Positions 1 through 6,545 of a stretch of DNA of 13,301 nucleotides are shown piece after piece. The notes beneath the pieces were generated by a model. That model worked only from the letters and a program-made list of their open reading frames with translations, was not told the origin of the DNA and did no database searches. The stretch comes from an uncultured Lachnospiraceae bacterium. GTDB taxonomy: Bacteria; Bacillota; Clostridia; Lachnospirales; Lachnospiraceae. The position numbers and the translations under genes are program-made. The stretch's first letter is position 1. The number at the start of each line of letters is the position of its first letter. The stretch lies in contig CAJTLX010000069.1 in assembly GCA_910577165.1 (NCBI GenBank), positions 1-13,301 on the forward strand, in the 5' to 3' direction.

Positions 1-879
1 GAGTTTGGCTGGGACGGACATCGCTTTAATATGGAAGTCTGGGCGGATGGTGTAAACCAGTGGGCGGAGCTGATTAATTCCGGCTATCGCGCACCGTATA
101 ACAATACTCCGGAGAACGAGGCTTGGACGGGTGCGGTGGATACCTGGGCAGCTTATACTGGAAAGCTTACCTGGCAGATCGATGCATTCTGGACCTACAT
201 CAACCTGTTTGATACCCCGGATTACAGGGATAAGGGTATGGAGTGGGTACCATACTGCGTACCGACCAACTCTGCAGGAACTACCTTCGGCGTGCTTGAT
301 ATGGGTTCCATCTCCATCGGCACCAAGTATCCGAGAGAGGCTTATGAGCTCTTAAAGTGGATGGGCTGGGGCGTAGAAGGCTGGAAGGCAAAGCTTGAAG
401 CATACAAGACTCTTGTGGATGATTCCGGCAATCCGGTATACCGCAATGCAATGCCTGCTCCAATCACTCTGGATGCAGATATCTGGGAAGAGTTTACGCA
501 GAGCTTCTATCCGACTGAGCAGGAAAGAAAATATCAGAGTGTGGACGATCCGACTTTTGGAGGAAAGCTTGTAACAGAGGAAGAAGATCAGAAGTACGGC
601 AAGTATTTTGACGCTTACTTTAAGAATGTAAAGAGACCGGTTCCGTTCGGCGATGTTCAGATTCCGGGCTTCCGGGCATTTATTGATGGTGTATACCGCC
701 ATGCAGTGGATGATACCGACGTGGAAGTTTTAGTCCGTGATCAGGGCAAGAATGCGCATGACTACGCAGCAGAAATGGCAGCAAAGGCACTTGAATACAA
801 TCAGCAGGCATTAAAGACAGCGAAGGAAACTTACGCGCTGTTAGGCATTGAGTTAAATTACGAGGTAATTACTCAGTAG
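1..879 (+). CDS. ABC transporter sugar-binding lipoprotein, C-terminal part (partial)
   Basis: This is the C-terminal 292 residues of a family 1 extracellular solute-binding protein; the frame is open to the left edge, so the first ATG at position 31 is internal and not the start. Such proteins capture a sugar outside the membrane and deliver it to an ABC permease. The fragment has the family's late features: tryptophan- and tyrosine-rich stretches (FNMEVWADGVNQW, WQIDAFWTYINLF), a PTN turn, and a segment reading GSISIGTKYPREAYELLKWM, typical of the domain-2 helix where residues near the C terminus are collected as the 'remaining cycle'. The signal peptide and lipobox are outside the window. 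The arabinanase and arabinose isomerase genes directly downstream suggest an arabinose or arabino-oligosaccharide substrate; that is inference from context, since specificity cannot be read here. It ends in a strong terminator. Confidence 0.85.
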   Translation, partial: EFGWDGHRFNMEVWADGVNQWAELINSGYRAPYNNTPENEAWTGAVDTWAAYTGKLTWQIDAFWTYINLFDTPDYRDKGMEWVPYCVPTNSAGTTFGVLDMGSISIGTKYPREAYELLKWMGWGVEGWKAKLEAYKTLVDDSGNPVYRNAMPAPITLDADIWEEFTQSFYPTEQERKYQSVDDPTFGGKLVTEEEDQKYGKYFDAYFKNVKRPVPFGDVQIPGFRAFIDGVYRHAVDDTDVEVLVRDQGKNAHDYAAEMAAKALEYNQQALKTAKETYALLGIELNYEVITQ

Positions 880-895
880 GTGAAATGATTTTGCA

Positions 896-937
896 GGGAA
901 CTGCAGCGGCAGATTTGCTGCTGTGGTTCCCTTTTTT
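896..937 (+). terminator. Strong intrinsic terminator after the sugar-binding protein
   Basis: A 36-nt hairpin pairs along 16 positions (three G-U pairs) from GGGAACTGCAGC at 896 to GTGGTTCCC ending at 931. It has a 4-nt loop and is followed by six T. It starts 16 bp after the binding-protein stop. Within an ABC operon such a hairpin may let the binding protein be made in excess of downstream genes, or it may simply end the transcript. Confidence 0.85.
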
Positions 938-1048
938 GTGCGGGATGAAATTAGATGCTGGCGCAAATATCCCGCGCTGCGAGCAGGGAAGAAAAATTTT
1001 TCTCTACTTGATTCTATTTGGTTGCACAAAGGTGCGGAAAGGAACAGG
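938..1048 (+). promoter_or_regulatory. Leader of the arabinanase gene with two inverted repeats
   Basis: This gap follows the terminator and must hold the promoter for the GH43 and araA genes if they are not made by read-through. Two symmetrical sites are visible: GCGGGAT (940-946) pairing with ATCCCGC (969-975), and a perfect 14-bp palindrome AGAAAAATTTTTCT (990-1003). I found no convincing -35/-10 pair, no textbook catabolite-response element, and no AraR-type ATTTGTAC operator. An operator role is only a guess. Confidence 0.25.
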
Positions 1049-2359
1049 ATGGAGTCAAAAGAAGGTGGATTATTTTCGCACGATCCGGCGATATATTATG
1101 ACGAGAAAAGCAAATACTATTATACCTACTCGACCGATCTCGGTCCCAAATTTCGGGATGGGATCGGAGGGCAGATTCGACGCTCAAAAGATTTGGTTCA
1201 TTTTGACTTTGTCGGCAGAGCAGTGCAGGAGATTCCGGAGGAAGTAAGGGAACTTACCCATGTCCGGAATATCTGGGCACCCGACATTATTAAAGTGGGG
1301 GAGGAGTATCGGCTATATTATTCGGCTTCGACCTTCGGCTCACAGCATTCGGTGATTGGACTTGCGGTGGCGGATAACCCGGAAGGACCATTTGAACACC
1401 GTGGCATTGTGGTGCATACAACACCGGATTCTCCGGTAAATGCAATTGATGCGAACCCAGTGCGCGAGGAGGAAACGGGAGAATACTACCTTGTTTATGG
1501 ATCATTTTGGGGTGGAATTCGCCTTCTGCATCTGGATGCGAAGACTGGTCTGCCTGATGAGGAAGGGTATGGGAAGGTGCTGGCCTGTCGTGCCCGCAAA
1601 AGTTGTGATACCGCGATTGAGGGACCATATGTGCATTACAACAAAGAAACAGGCTACTACTATCTCTTTGTTTCCTATGATTCTCTTACCAATGTTTATA
1701 ATGTAAGAGTTGGGCGCAGCCGCAAGCTTGAGGGACCATATGTGGATCATAATGGCAGACATATGGATGATATGACCTACCCTGCAAACCATGTGGGCTT
1801 GAAGATTACGACGGGCTACAGTCTAAAGAAAGGCAGCGGCTTTTTGGCATTGGGACACAATTCCGTGTTGGAAACAGAAAACGGCTGGTTTTTGGTCTGC
1901 CATGCGCGCTATGAGAGCGATCCTCGTCTTCCTACATTGAATGTGCGCCGTATGGTTTTTGATGAGGAAGGCTGGCCATCAGTCAGTCCCTGTCTGTATG
2001 CGGGTGAAGGAGAAGAAATTGTGCCAGAGGCAGAACTTTGCGGGAGTTACCAGCGGATTGATTTTGTGCTGGATGTAAAGCGGCTGTGTGAACAGCCCAT
2101 CCCAATGGAGTTAAATGCCGATGGCAGCTTAAAAGTTGCAGATCTTACCGGTACCTGGTCATATAATGAGAGAACCGGTTGGATCGAGATAGTGATCGGC
2201 GGGGCGATCGAAAAACTTCGCGCTCTGCGCGCAACACACCGGGAAGAGGGCGGCGCGACAATCGCATTTACCGGGCGCAATGACGCAGGGATTGGTGTGT
2301 GGGCGGTAAAGCATACCAAACAGCCCAGGGAAAAAATTGCGGTAAGACGGTTTGCGTAA
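1049..2359 (+). CDS. Intracellular GH43 arabinan endo-1,5-alpha-L-arabinosidase-like enzyme
   Basis: This 436-aa glycoside hydrolase of family 43 most resembles endo-1,5-alpha-L-arabinanases. The three acidic catalytic positions of the five-bladed propeller are visible: Asp12 in SHDPAI (general base), Asp134 in NAIDANP (pKa modulator) and Glu190 in AIEGPY (general acid). A WAPDI motif is at 76-80. GHNSV and CHARYESDP followed by NVRRMVFDEEGWP match the arabinanase tail, and the last ~100 residues form a small beta domain like the arabinanase C-terminal domain. I chose ATG 1049 because AAAGGA lies just upstream and the HDP motif follows ten residues later; an in-frame ATG at 923 lies inside the terminator hairpin. 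There is no signal peptide, so it should act in the cytoplasm on imported arabino-oligosaccharides. It could instead be an exo-acting arabinosidase. araA follows after 79 bp. Confidence 0.85.
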   Translation: MESKEGGLFSHDPAIYYDEKSKYYYTYSTDLGPKFRDGIGGQIRRSKDLVHFDFVGRAVQEIPEEVRELTHVRNIWAPDIIKVGEEYRLYYSASTFGSQHSVIGLAVADNPEGPFEHRGIVVHTTPDSPVNAIDANPVREEETGEYYLVYGSFWGGIRLLHLDAKTGLPDEEGYGKVLACRARKSCDTAIEGPYVHYNKETGYYYLFVSYDSLTNVYNVRVGRSRKLEGPYVDHNGRHMDDMTYPANHVGLKITTGYSLKKGSGFLALGHNSVLETENGWFLVCHARYESDPRLPTLNVRRMVFDEEGWPSVSPCLYAGEGEEIVPEAELCGSYQRIDFVLDVKRLCEQPIPMELNADGSLKVADLTGTWSYNERTGWIEIVIGGAIEKLRALRATHREEGGATIAFTGRNDAGIGVWAVKHTKQPREKIAVRRFA

Positions 2360-2438
2360 GGCGCAGAGTGATGCAATAAGGATTTCTCTGCAAAGAGGAC
2401 TTTTTTGCTAAATAATTATATACAGAAAGGAATAGATT

Positions 2439-3929
2439 ATGATTAAGACGAAAAAATATCAATTTTGGTTTGCAACAGGATCACAGGATCTGTATGGTGA
2501 GGAAACGCTTGTTCAGGTGGCAGAACACAGCCGTGTGATTGTGGAGGAATTAAATCAGTCCGGTGTATTGCCGTTTGAAGTTGTTTTAAAGCCAACGCTG
2601 ATTGATTCCGCATCCATCCGACGCTGTTTCAATGACGCGAACGCGGATGAACTCTGCGCGGGGGTTATCACATGGATGCATACATTCTCCCCGGCAAAAA
2701 TGTGGATTCTGGGATTGCAGGAATATCGCAAGCCGCTTTTGCATCTGCATACGCAATTTAACCGTGATATTCCATACGATACGATCGATATGGATTTTAT
2801 GAATTTAAATCAGTCGGCGCACGGAGATCGCGAGTTTGGGCATATTGTCAGCCGAATGGGGATCGAGCGCAAGGTAATTGTCGGGCACTGGAGTGACAAA
2901 AAGGTGCAGGAGCGTATTGGCTCGTGGATGCGCACAGCGGTCGGCGTGATGGAGAGCAGCCATATCCGTGTGTTGCGCGTCGGTGATAATATGCGCGATG
3001 TAGCAGTGACCGAGGGCGATAAAGTTGAGGCAGAAGTAAAATTTGGGTGGGAGATTGATGCCTATAATATTACGGATGTGGCAGAATATGTGCAGGGCGC
3101 GCCAAAGGGCGAGGTGGACGCGCTTTTACAGGAATATTATGATTCCTACAATCTGATTCTTGACGGGCGTGATCCGGAGGAATTTAAGGCGCATGTAAGA
3201 GAGCAGGCGGCGATTGAGGTTGGCTTCCGCAAATTTGTGGAGGAACATGATTATCATGCAGTCGTGACAAGTTTTCAGATGCTTTCCGGCTTAAAACAGC
3301 TTCCGGGGCTTGCGATGCAGCGCATGATGGCGGACGGTTATGGCTTTGGCGCGGAAGGCGACTGGAAGACGGCAGCGATGGTGCGGCTGATGAAGATTAT
3401 GTCCGCAGGACAGAAAAACGGAACTTCGTTTATGGAGGACTATACCTATCATTTTGAGCCTGGAAAAGAGGCAATTTTACAGTCCCATATGCTTGAGGTC
3501 TGCCCATCCATCGCGGAGGGGAAGCCAGCAATTCGAGTAATGCCGCTTAGTATGGGCAACCGTGAAGATCCGGCGCGCCTTGTCTTTACGACAAAGCCAG
3601 GAAGGGGCGTAGCTTGCTCATTGGTTGACCTTGGAACAAGGTTTCGTCTGATTATCAATGATGTGGAAACAATAAAACAGGAGAAAGCAATGCCAAATCT
3701 TCCGGTAGCGAGCGCGCTGTGGAGGCCGGAGCCAAATTTGATTACTGGCGCGGAAGCATGGATTTTGGCAGGTGGTGCGCATCATACCGCATTCTCGCTT
3801 GATTTGACGGCGGAGCAGATGGGCGACTGGGGCGCGATGATGGGGATCGAGTGCGTCTATATTGATAAGGACACCACCATCAAAAACTTTAAGAATGAGC
3901 TGCGCTGGAATGAGGTAGCATTCCGCTAA
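2439..3929 (+). CDS. araA: L-arabinose isomerase
   Basis: This gene interconverts L-arabinose and L-ribulose, the first cytoplasmic step of bacterial arabinose catabolism, and uses a divalent metal such as Mn2+. At 496 residues it is full length for the family. It begins with the typical FATGSQDLYGEETL and carries the metal ligands Glu306 (GFGAEGDWK), Glu333 (FMEDYTYHF), His350 and His449 (GGAHHT), close to the numbering of the E. coli enzyme. The start at 2439 has a GAAAGGA Shine-Dalgarno site at 2425-2431. It follows the GH43 gene by 79 bp without a strong terminator, so both are likely on one transcript: the hydrolase frees arabinose and AraA takes it onward. Ribulokinase and ribulose-phosphate epimerase are not in the window and no araB lies immediately downstream. 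Confidence 0.97.
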   Translation: MIKTKKYQFWFATGSQDLYGEETLVQVAEHSRVIVEELNQSGVLPFEVVLKPTLIDSASIRRCFNDANADELCAGVITWMHTFSPAKMWILGLQEYRKPLLHLHTQFNRDIPYDTIDMDFMNLNQSAHGDREFGHIVSRMGIERKVIVGHWSDKKVQERIGSWMRTAVGVMESSHIRVLRVGDNMRDVAVTEGDKVEAEVKFGWEIDAYNITDVAEYVQGAPKGEVDALLQEYYDSYNLILDGRDPEEFKAHVREQAAIEVGFRKFVEEHDYHAVVTSFQMLSGLKQLPGLAMQRMMADGYGFGAEGDWKTAAMVRLMKIMSAGQKNGTSFMEDYTYHFEPGKEAILQSHMLEVCPSIAEGKPAIRVMPLSMGNREDPARLVFTTKPGRGVACSLVDLGTRFRLIINDVETIKQEKAMPNLPVASALWRPEPNLITGAEAWILAGGAHHTAFSLDLTAEQMGDWGAMMGIECVYIDKDTTIKNFKNELRWNEVAFR

Positions 3930-3964
3930 TCATTGAGCAGGAGAAAAATTCGCGTTTGGGGATA

Positions 3965-4064
3965 AAAATTATATAAAAATTAGAAAAGGGGAGCCTGGCC
4001 ATGGCTCCCCTTCTCTAAGAAAGGAAAAATCGAAAATTAGATATAGGCATTTTAATCATTTTAC
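3965..4064 (-). ncRNA. Candidate ~100-nt small RNA from its own promoter to the terminator
   Basis: A consensus -35 and near-consensus -10 lie on the - strand beyond the pyrI stop, and the 3986-4012 hairpin with its U-tract follows after only about 50 nt. A transcript starting near 4064 would be roughly 100 nt long, and I see no convincing ORF in it. This is inferred from the promoter-terminator arrangement alone; the promoter may be inactive or part of pyrI 3' sequence. Confidence 0.25.
3986..4012. terminator. Convergent terminator hairpin between araA and pyrBI
   Basis: AAGGGGAGCC (3986-3995) and GGCTCCCCTT (4003-4012) form a perfect 10-bp stem with a 7-nt loop. On the - strand the hairpin is followed by TTTTCTAATTTTT, a good U-tract. 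On the + strand the tail is weaker (CTCTAAGAAA). It therefore mainly terminates leftward transcripts, from pyrBI or from a possible small RNA promoter at 4071-4100, and may also stop araA transcripts. Confidence 0.75.
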
Positions 4065-4070
4065 ATATTT

Positions 4071-4100
4071 ATCTTACACGAAGCCTTATCCTTTTGTCAA
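4071..4100 (-). promoter_or_regulatory. Sigma-A-like promoter downstream of pyrI
   Basis: On the - strand, TTGACA (4100-4095) is followed by an 18-nt spacer and TAAGAT (4076-4071). The -35 is perfect and the -10 matches in five of six positions. It points left, away from pyrI, into the araA-pyrI intergenic terminator, so there is no protein-coding gene for it to serve. Confidence 0.4.
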
Positions 4101-4154
4101 GGCGATGCGCATAAAAAGGGCGAGAATGCCACAAAATGGCAGGATAGATCCCCT

Positions 4155-4577
4155 TTAGCGTTTGTATGCCTGTTCACAATAGATGCACCGATATAGCCCT
4201 TTTTCCTTGTTAGTAAGACGAAAACGATGTAAAAGTCCTTGCTCTGCAGAAGTGATGCAGCGAGGATTTTTGCAGCGGATAATTCCGGTTACCTGCTCTG
4301 GTAAATTTGGGTTGCGTTTTTCAACAATTTTTCCGTCCTTAATGATATCGAGGGTCAGATTGGGATCTAAAACGCCCAGGATATCAAGATCGACAGTGAT
4401 AGGTCCTTCAATTTTGATGATATCTTTTTTTGTCATCTTATTACTTCTTGCATTTTTGATAATCGCGACACTACAATCCTGTTTTTCTAAATTTAGATAT
4501 TCATAGATTTTCATTGCGCCGCCCGCCTTGATATGATCGATAACAACTCCTTCGGTTAAACCGCCAATATTTAACAT
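4155..4577 (-). CDS. pyrI: Aspartate carbamoyltransferase regulatory subunit
   Basis: This 140-aa protein is the regulatory chain of aspartate transcarbamylase, which binds nucleotide effectors and assembles catalytic trimers into the holoenzyme for feedback control of pyrimidine synthesis. The N-terminal allosteric domain has GLTEGVVIDHIKAGGAMKIY and the KNARSNKMTKKDIIKIE segment typical of the family. The C-terminal zinc domain keeps all four cysteines: Cys102 and Cys107 (CKNPRC) plus Cys131 and Cys134 (CIYC). The ATG at 4577 is preceded by AGGAGGT at ideal distance. It lies downstream of pyrB in the same direction, but the gap is 228 bp instead of the usual few tens, because of the hairpin block at 4596-4815. 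The family is usually about 140-155 residues, so it is complete. Confidence 0.95.
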   Translation of the reverse strand: MLNIGGLTEGVVIDHIKAGGAMKIYEYLNLEKQDCSVAIIKNARSNKMTKKDIIKIEGPITVDLDILGVLDPNLTLDIIKDGKIVEKRNPNLPEQVTGIIRCKNPRCITSAEQGLLHRFRLTNKEKGLYRCIYCEQAYKR

Positions 4578-4627
4578 AAAACCTCCTATTTAAAGTTGCT
4601 GATTTAGAGTTCCACATCCGTCCTTCT

Positions 4628-4687
4628 CGCGCACACTGCAAAGAGAGGATTTATTCCCGCAAGCGTTCATCAATCCTCTCGTGCGCG
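4628..4687. repeat. Module 1 hairpin in the pyrB-pyrI gap
   Basis: CGCGCAC (4628-4634) pairs with GTGCGCG (4681-4687), and GAGAGGATT (4643-4651) pairs with AATCCTCTC (4672-4680). The loop is 20 nt. An 8-nt bulge separates the two stems on one side only, while the opposite strand is contiguous. There is no T-run on either side, so it is not a standard terminator. Confidence 0.75.
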
Positions 4688-4724
4688 TTCCGGACTCCTG
4701 CTGATTTAAACGCAAATTTCCTCC

Positions 4725-4788
4725 CAGCACCCCTTTAAGGGAAGGGGATTTTGTTCGCTTTGCTCTCACAATCCCCTTCCGGGTGCTG
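4725..4788. repeat. Module 2 hairpin in the pyrB-pyrI gap
   Basis: CAGCACCC (4725-4732) pairs with GGGTGCTG (4781-4788), and GGAAGGGGATT (4740-4750) pairs with AATCCCCTTCC (4770-4780). The loop is 19 nt, and a 7-nt bulge lies on the same side as in module 1. The outer stems share no sequence with module 1, yet the architecture is the same and both inner stems close on GGATT/AATCC. Confidence 0.75.
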
Positions 4789-4805
4789 TACGGATATTTG
4801 CTGAT

Positions 4806-5729
4806 TTAGAGTTCCGCAGGAATATTTAAGAGAATCATGATCAGTGCCATACGGACATACACGCCAAGTTTTGCCTGTGTGAAATATACGGCTCTTGGGT
4901 CGTCGTCCACCTCTGCGGCGATCTCGTTGACGCGCGGAAGAGGGTGCAGTACCAGCATATCTTCCCTTGCATATTTCATTTTCGCCGCATCGAGAATAAA
5001 GCTGTCCTTTAGGCGGATATAATCCTCCTCGTTAAAGAAACGCTCCTTTTGTACGCGGGTCATATACAAAACATCAAGTTCTGGCATTACCTCTTCAAGT
5101 ACTTTAACTTCGCGGTAAGAAATATTATTTGCATCGAGTACTTCTTCGCGCAGATAGGTTGGAATGCGCAGTTCATCCGGGGAGATCAGGATAAAGCGCG
5201 AACCGGGATAGCGCACCATCGCATTGATAAGAGAGTGGACAGTCCGCCCAAATTTTAGATCGCCGCAAAACCCGATGGTCAGATGATCAAGATGTCCTTT
5301 TAAGGTTTTGAGGGTAAAGAGATCAGTAAGTGTCTGGGTTGGATGGTTGTGACCACCGTCCCCCGCATTGATTACCGGGATGGAGGAGTGGAGAGAAGCG
5401 ACGAACGGCGCGCCCTCTTTTGGATGGCGCATTGCACAGATATCCGCATAGCTTGAAACAACGCGAATGGTGTCGGAAACGCTCTCGCCTTTGGCGGCAG
5501 AGGAGGAATCAGCAGAAGAAAAACCAAGTACACTCCCGCCTAAATTGAGCATTGCCGCTTCAAAGCTTAGGCGGGTTCTGGTACTTGGTTCATAAAAGAG
5601 AGTGGCAAGTTTCTTGCCATGGCAGCATTCTGAATATTTCTCAGGATTTTTAAAGATGCGTTCCGCAAGTGAGAGAACGCGATCAAGCTCCTCCATGGAC
5701 AGATCGAGCGGACTGATTACATGTTTCAT
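4806..5729 (-). CDS. pyrB: Aspartate carbamoyltransferase catalytic subunit
   Basis: PyrB joins carbamoyl phosphate and L-aspartate to give N-carbamoyl-L-aspartate, the committed step of pyrimidine synthesis. The 307-aa product has the carbamoyl-phosphate loop STRTR at 49-53 (FYEPSTRTRLSF), the catalytic 80s-loop lysine in SAAKGES (Lys80), HNHPTQ at 127-132 and HPLPRVNEI near the C terminus. The frame is open 21 codons further upstream, but ATG 5729 is preferred: GGAGG lies 5-9 bases upstream and the protein then begins MKHVISPLDLS as family members do. With pyrI downstream this is the class that forms allosteric dodecamers. Its last codons and stop lie inside the 18-bp direct repeat copy at 4798-4815. 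No PyrR-type attenuator is evident in the roughly 95-nt leader. Confidence 0.96.
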   Translation of the reverse strand: MKHVISPLDLSMEELDRVLSLAERIFKNPEKYSECCHGKKLATLFYEPSTRTRLSFEAAMLNLGGSVLGFSSADSSSAAKGESVSDTIRVVSSYADICAMRHPKEGAPFVASLHSSIPVINAGDGGHNHPTQTLTDLFTLKTLKGHLDHLTIGFCGDLKFGRTVHSLINAMVRYPGSRFILISPDELRIPTYLREEVLDANNISYREVKVLEEVMPELDVLYMTRVQKERFFNEEDYIRLKDSFILDAAKMKYAREDMLVLHPLPRVNEIAAEVDDDPRAVYFTQAKLGVYVRMALIMILLNIPAEL

Positions 5730-5828
5730 AAATACCTCCGTAGCTGGATTTGATATTTGTTTTAACTGCATATTGTGACGCGCTCCCACCATTTAAGAAG
5801 TGACCGCTTTAAAAGTGGAAGCTTCCTG

Positions 5829-5858
5829 ATTTAAGGATACCATTGTACCCCGTGTCAA
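5829..5858 (-). promoter_or_regulatory. Probable pyrB promoter
   Basis: On the - strand, TTGACA (5858-5853) is followed by an 18-nt spacer and TTAAAT (5834-5829). The -35 is perfect and the -10 matches in four of six positions. Transcription would start near 5822, leaving a leader of about 93 nt before pyrB. Confidence 0.4.
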
Positions 5859-5870
5859 CAGGCTGATCAT

Positions 5871-5888
5871 TGTGATAATCATATCACA
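5871..5888. promoter_or_regulatory. 18-bp inverted repeat upstream of the pyrB promoter
   Basis: TGTGATAATCATATCACA has perfect 6-bp arms around a 6-bp centre. It lies 12 bp upstream of the proposed pyrB -35 box, a usual place for an activator site. It resembles Crp/Fnr-type half-sites (TGTGA/TCACA), but the arms are two bases further apart than in the classic CRP site, so the regulator is unknown. Confidence 0.4.
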
Positions 5889-5919
5889 TACAGGGAAAAA
5901 CTGCAAGACGCAATTTATT

Positions 5920-5950
5920 TCCCACCTTAGAGATGGGAGTCTTTTATTTT
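5920..5950 (+). terminator. Possible weak terminator
   Basis: TCCCACCT...AGATGGGA folds into a short stem with one mismatch and a 3-nt loop, followed by GTCTTTTATTTT. No + strand gene ends here, so it may be left over from a lost gene, or it may insulate the pyrB side from the cassette side. Confidence 0.3.
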
Positions 5951-5960
5951 GTAAATTTTC

Positions 5961-5990
5961 TTGCATTTTCTGTAAGATTTCAGGTATAAT
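5961..5990 (+). promoter_or_regulatory. Sigma-A promoter facing the recombinase cassette
   Basis: TTGCAT (5961-5966), an 18-nt spacer and a perfect TATAAT (5985-5990) point right. The first cassette gene lies 555 bp downstream, so this is either a long-leader promoter for the cassette or the promoter of a host gene displaced by it. A Shine-Dalgarno plus ATG follows at 6105-6120. Confidence 0.5.
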
Positions 5991-6545
5991 AAAAGAAATA
6001 AATTTTTACTTTTTTCCAAGTAAACAGTTAAAATATTTTTATACTAAATTTTTGATGGGAATGAAGAAAAAATAACGGAAAAAAGCAGAGGTTTCTTTAA
6101 TGTACGGAGAGAAAATCATGAATGAAGGTACTTCATTACTTACAAGTATTGGAAAATTATTATAATTTGTGCTTCTAACAGTTGCCATTGTAGCACACGA
6201 AAATGGATTTGTCAACAAAATTGAAGCGGATTTTTTATTAAAGTTAAATATGTAATTCCAAAAATAATCTGAAATAGTTCATAAATTATTTGTTTGAAAG
6301 AAAGAGAATTCCAAAAAATGTAAAAAATCACTCTTATTTTCGCAATTATTTTTCTTTATTTCCCCACATTTTTTAAACATAATTATGTAATAATCACTTA
6401 AATTCTTGTTTTTTGTTTGCTGCCTTCTCTATTTCTTCCCATGGAATTAGCAAGAATTTATTAGAAATCAGATATATCCATCTTCGTGGTATAGGACAAG
6501 CATGAGCGATCATATAATGATAAAAAAGGACAAGAGGAAGAGGCT
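5991..6545. other. AT-rich non-coding stretch left of the recombinase cassette
   Basis: No convincing gene is present. It holds a possible 15-codon ORF (6118-6165), perfect AT-rich inverted repeats (ATGAAG-GTA-CTTCAT at 6119-6133; AAATTAT-T-ATAATTT near 6154-6168), a 12-bp palindrome ACATAATTATGT (6377-6388), and TATAAT at 6513-6518 just before the DUF6870 gene. Its base composition is clearly more AT-rich than the flanking host genes, which fits a mobile-element end. I found no matching direct repeat at the right side that would mark attachment sites. Confidence 0.5.
6118..6165 (+). CDS. Possible 15-codon ORF or gene-start stub
   Basis: ATG at 6118 is preceded by GGAGAG at good distance and lies 128 bp after the TATAAT box. 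It encodes a 15-aa peptide beginning MNEGTSLLTSIGKLL and then TAA. The same frame continues after that stop for 29 more codons, starting with a hydrophobic run (FVLLTVAIVA). It could be a tiny peptide gene, the start of a small membrane protein broken by a nonsense mutation, or chance. No family is recognised. Confidence 0.2.
   Translation: MNEGTSLLTSIGKLL

Larger units (their letters stand above)
4596..4815. repeat. Two-module hairpin block flanked by an 18-bp direct repeat
   Basis: An exact 18-bp sequence, TTGCTGATTTAGAGTTCC, occurs at 4596-4613 and 4798-4815; the second copy covers the last codons and stop of pyrB. The core TGCTGATTT recurs a third time at 4699-4707, so copies start at 4597, 4699 and 4799, a period of 102 and 100 bp. 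Each of the two modules in between contains one long hairpin (next two entries). Removing one repeat plus the 184 bp between would place pyrI about 30 bp after the pyrB stop. This looks like an inserted or duplicated small structured element, or a processing element within the pyrBI transcript. Confidence 0.7.

Noticed and set aside
352..702. 116-aa ORF on the - strand inside the sugar-binding protein gene
   Set aside because: It is antisense to a strongly supported coding frame, with no recognisable family and no supporting start signals.
923..1048. Upstream extension of the GH43 protein to ATG 923 (478 aa)
   Set aside because: The start would lie inside the terminator hairpin, has no Shine-Dalgarno site, and adds residues unlike a signal peptide or the family. 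ATG 1049 has AAAGGA and fits the GH43 N-terminus.
2363..2391. GCAGAG/CTCTGC hairpin between GH43 and araA as a terminator
   Set aside because: It has a 6-bp stem and a 17-nt loop, and the T-run is not adjacent. It is too weak to call, and co-transcription is more likely.
4596..4815. CRISPR array
   Set aside because: The three spaced TGCTGATTT copies have a ~100-bp period, are too short for CRISPR repeats, and the intervening DNA is hairpin structure, not spacer-like.
5730..5828. Pyrimidine attenuator (PyrR type) in the pyrB leader
   Set aside because: I saw no PyrR-binding-loop consensus and no terminator/antiterminator pair in the leader.
5872..6075. 67-aa + strand ORF left of the cassette
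   Set aside because: It runs through the inverted repeat, the terminator-like hairpin and the -35/-10 promoter, has no ribosome site, and its composition looks non-coding.
6254..6317. Direct repeat AATTCCAAAAA (6254-6264 and 6307-6317) as an attachment site
   Set aside because: Both copies are on the left side of the cassette in very AT-rich DNA, with no copy on the right. Chance is likely.
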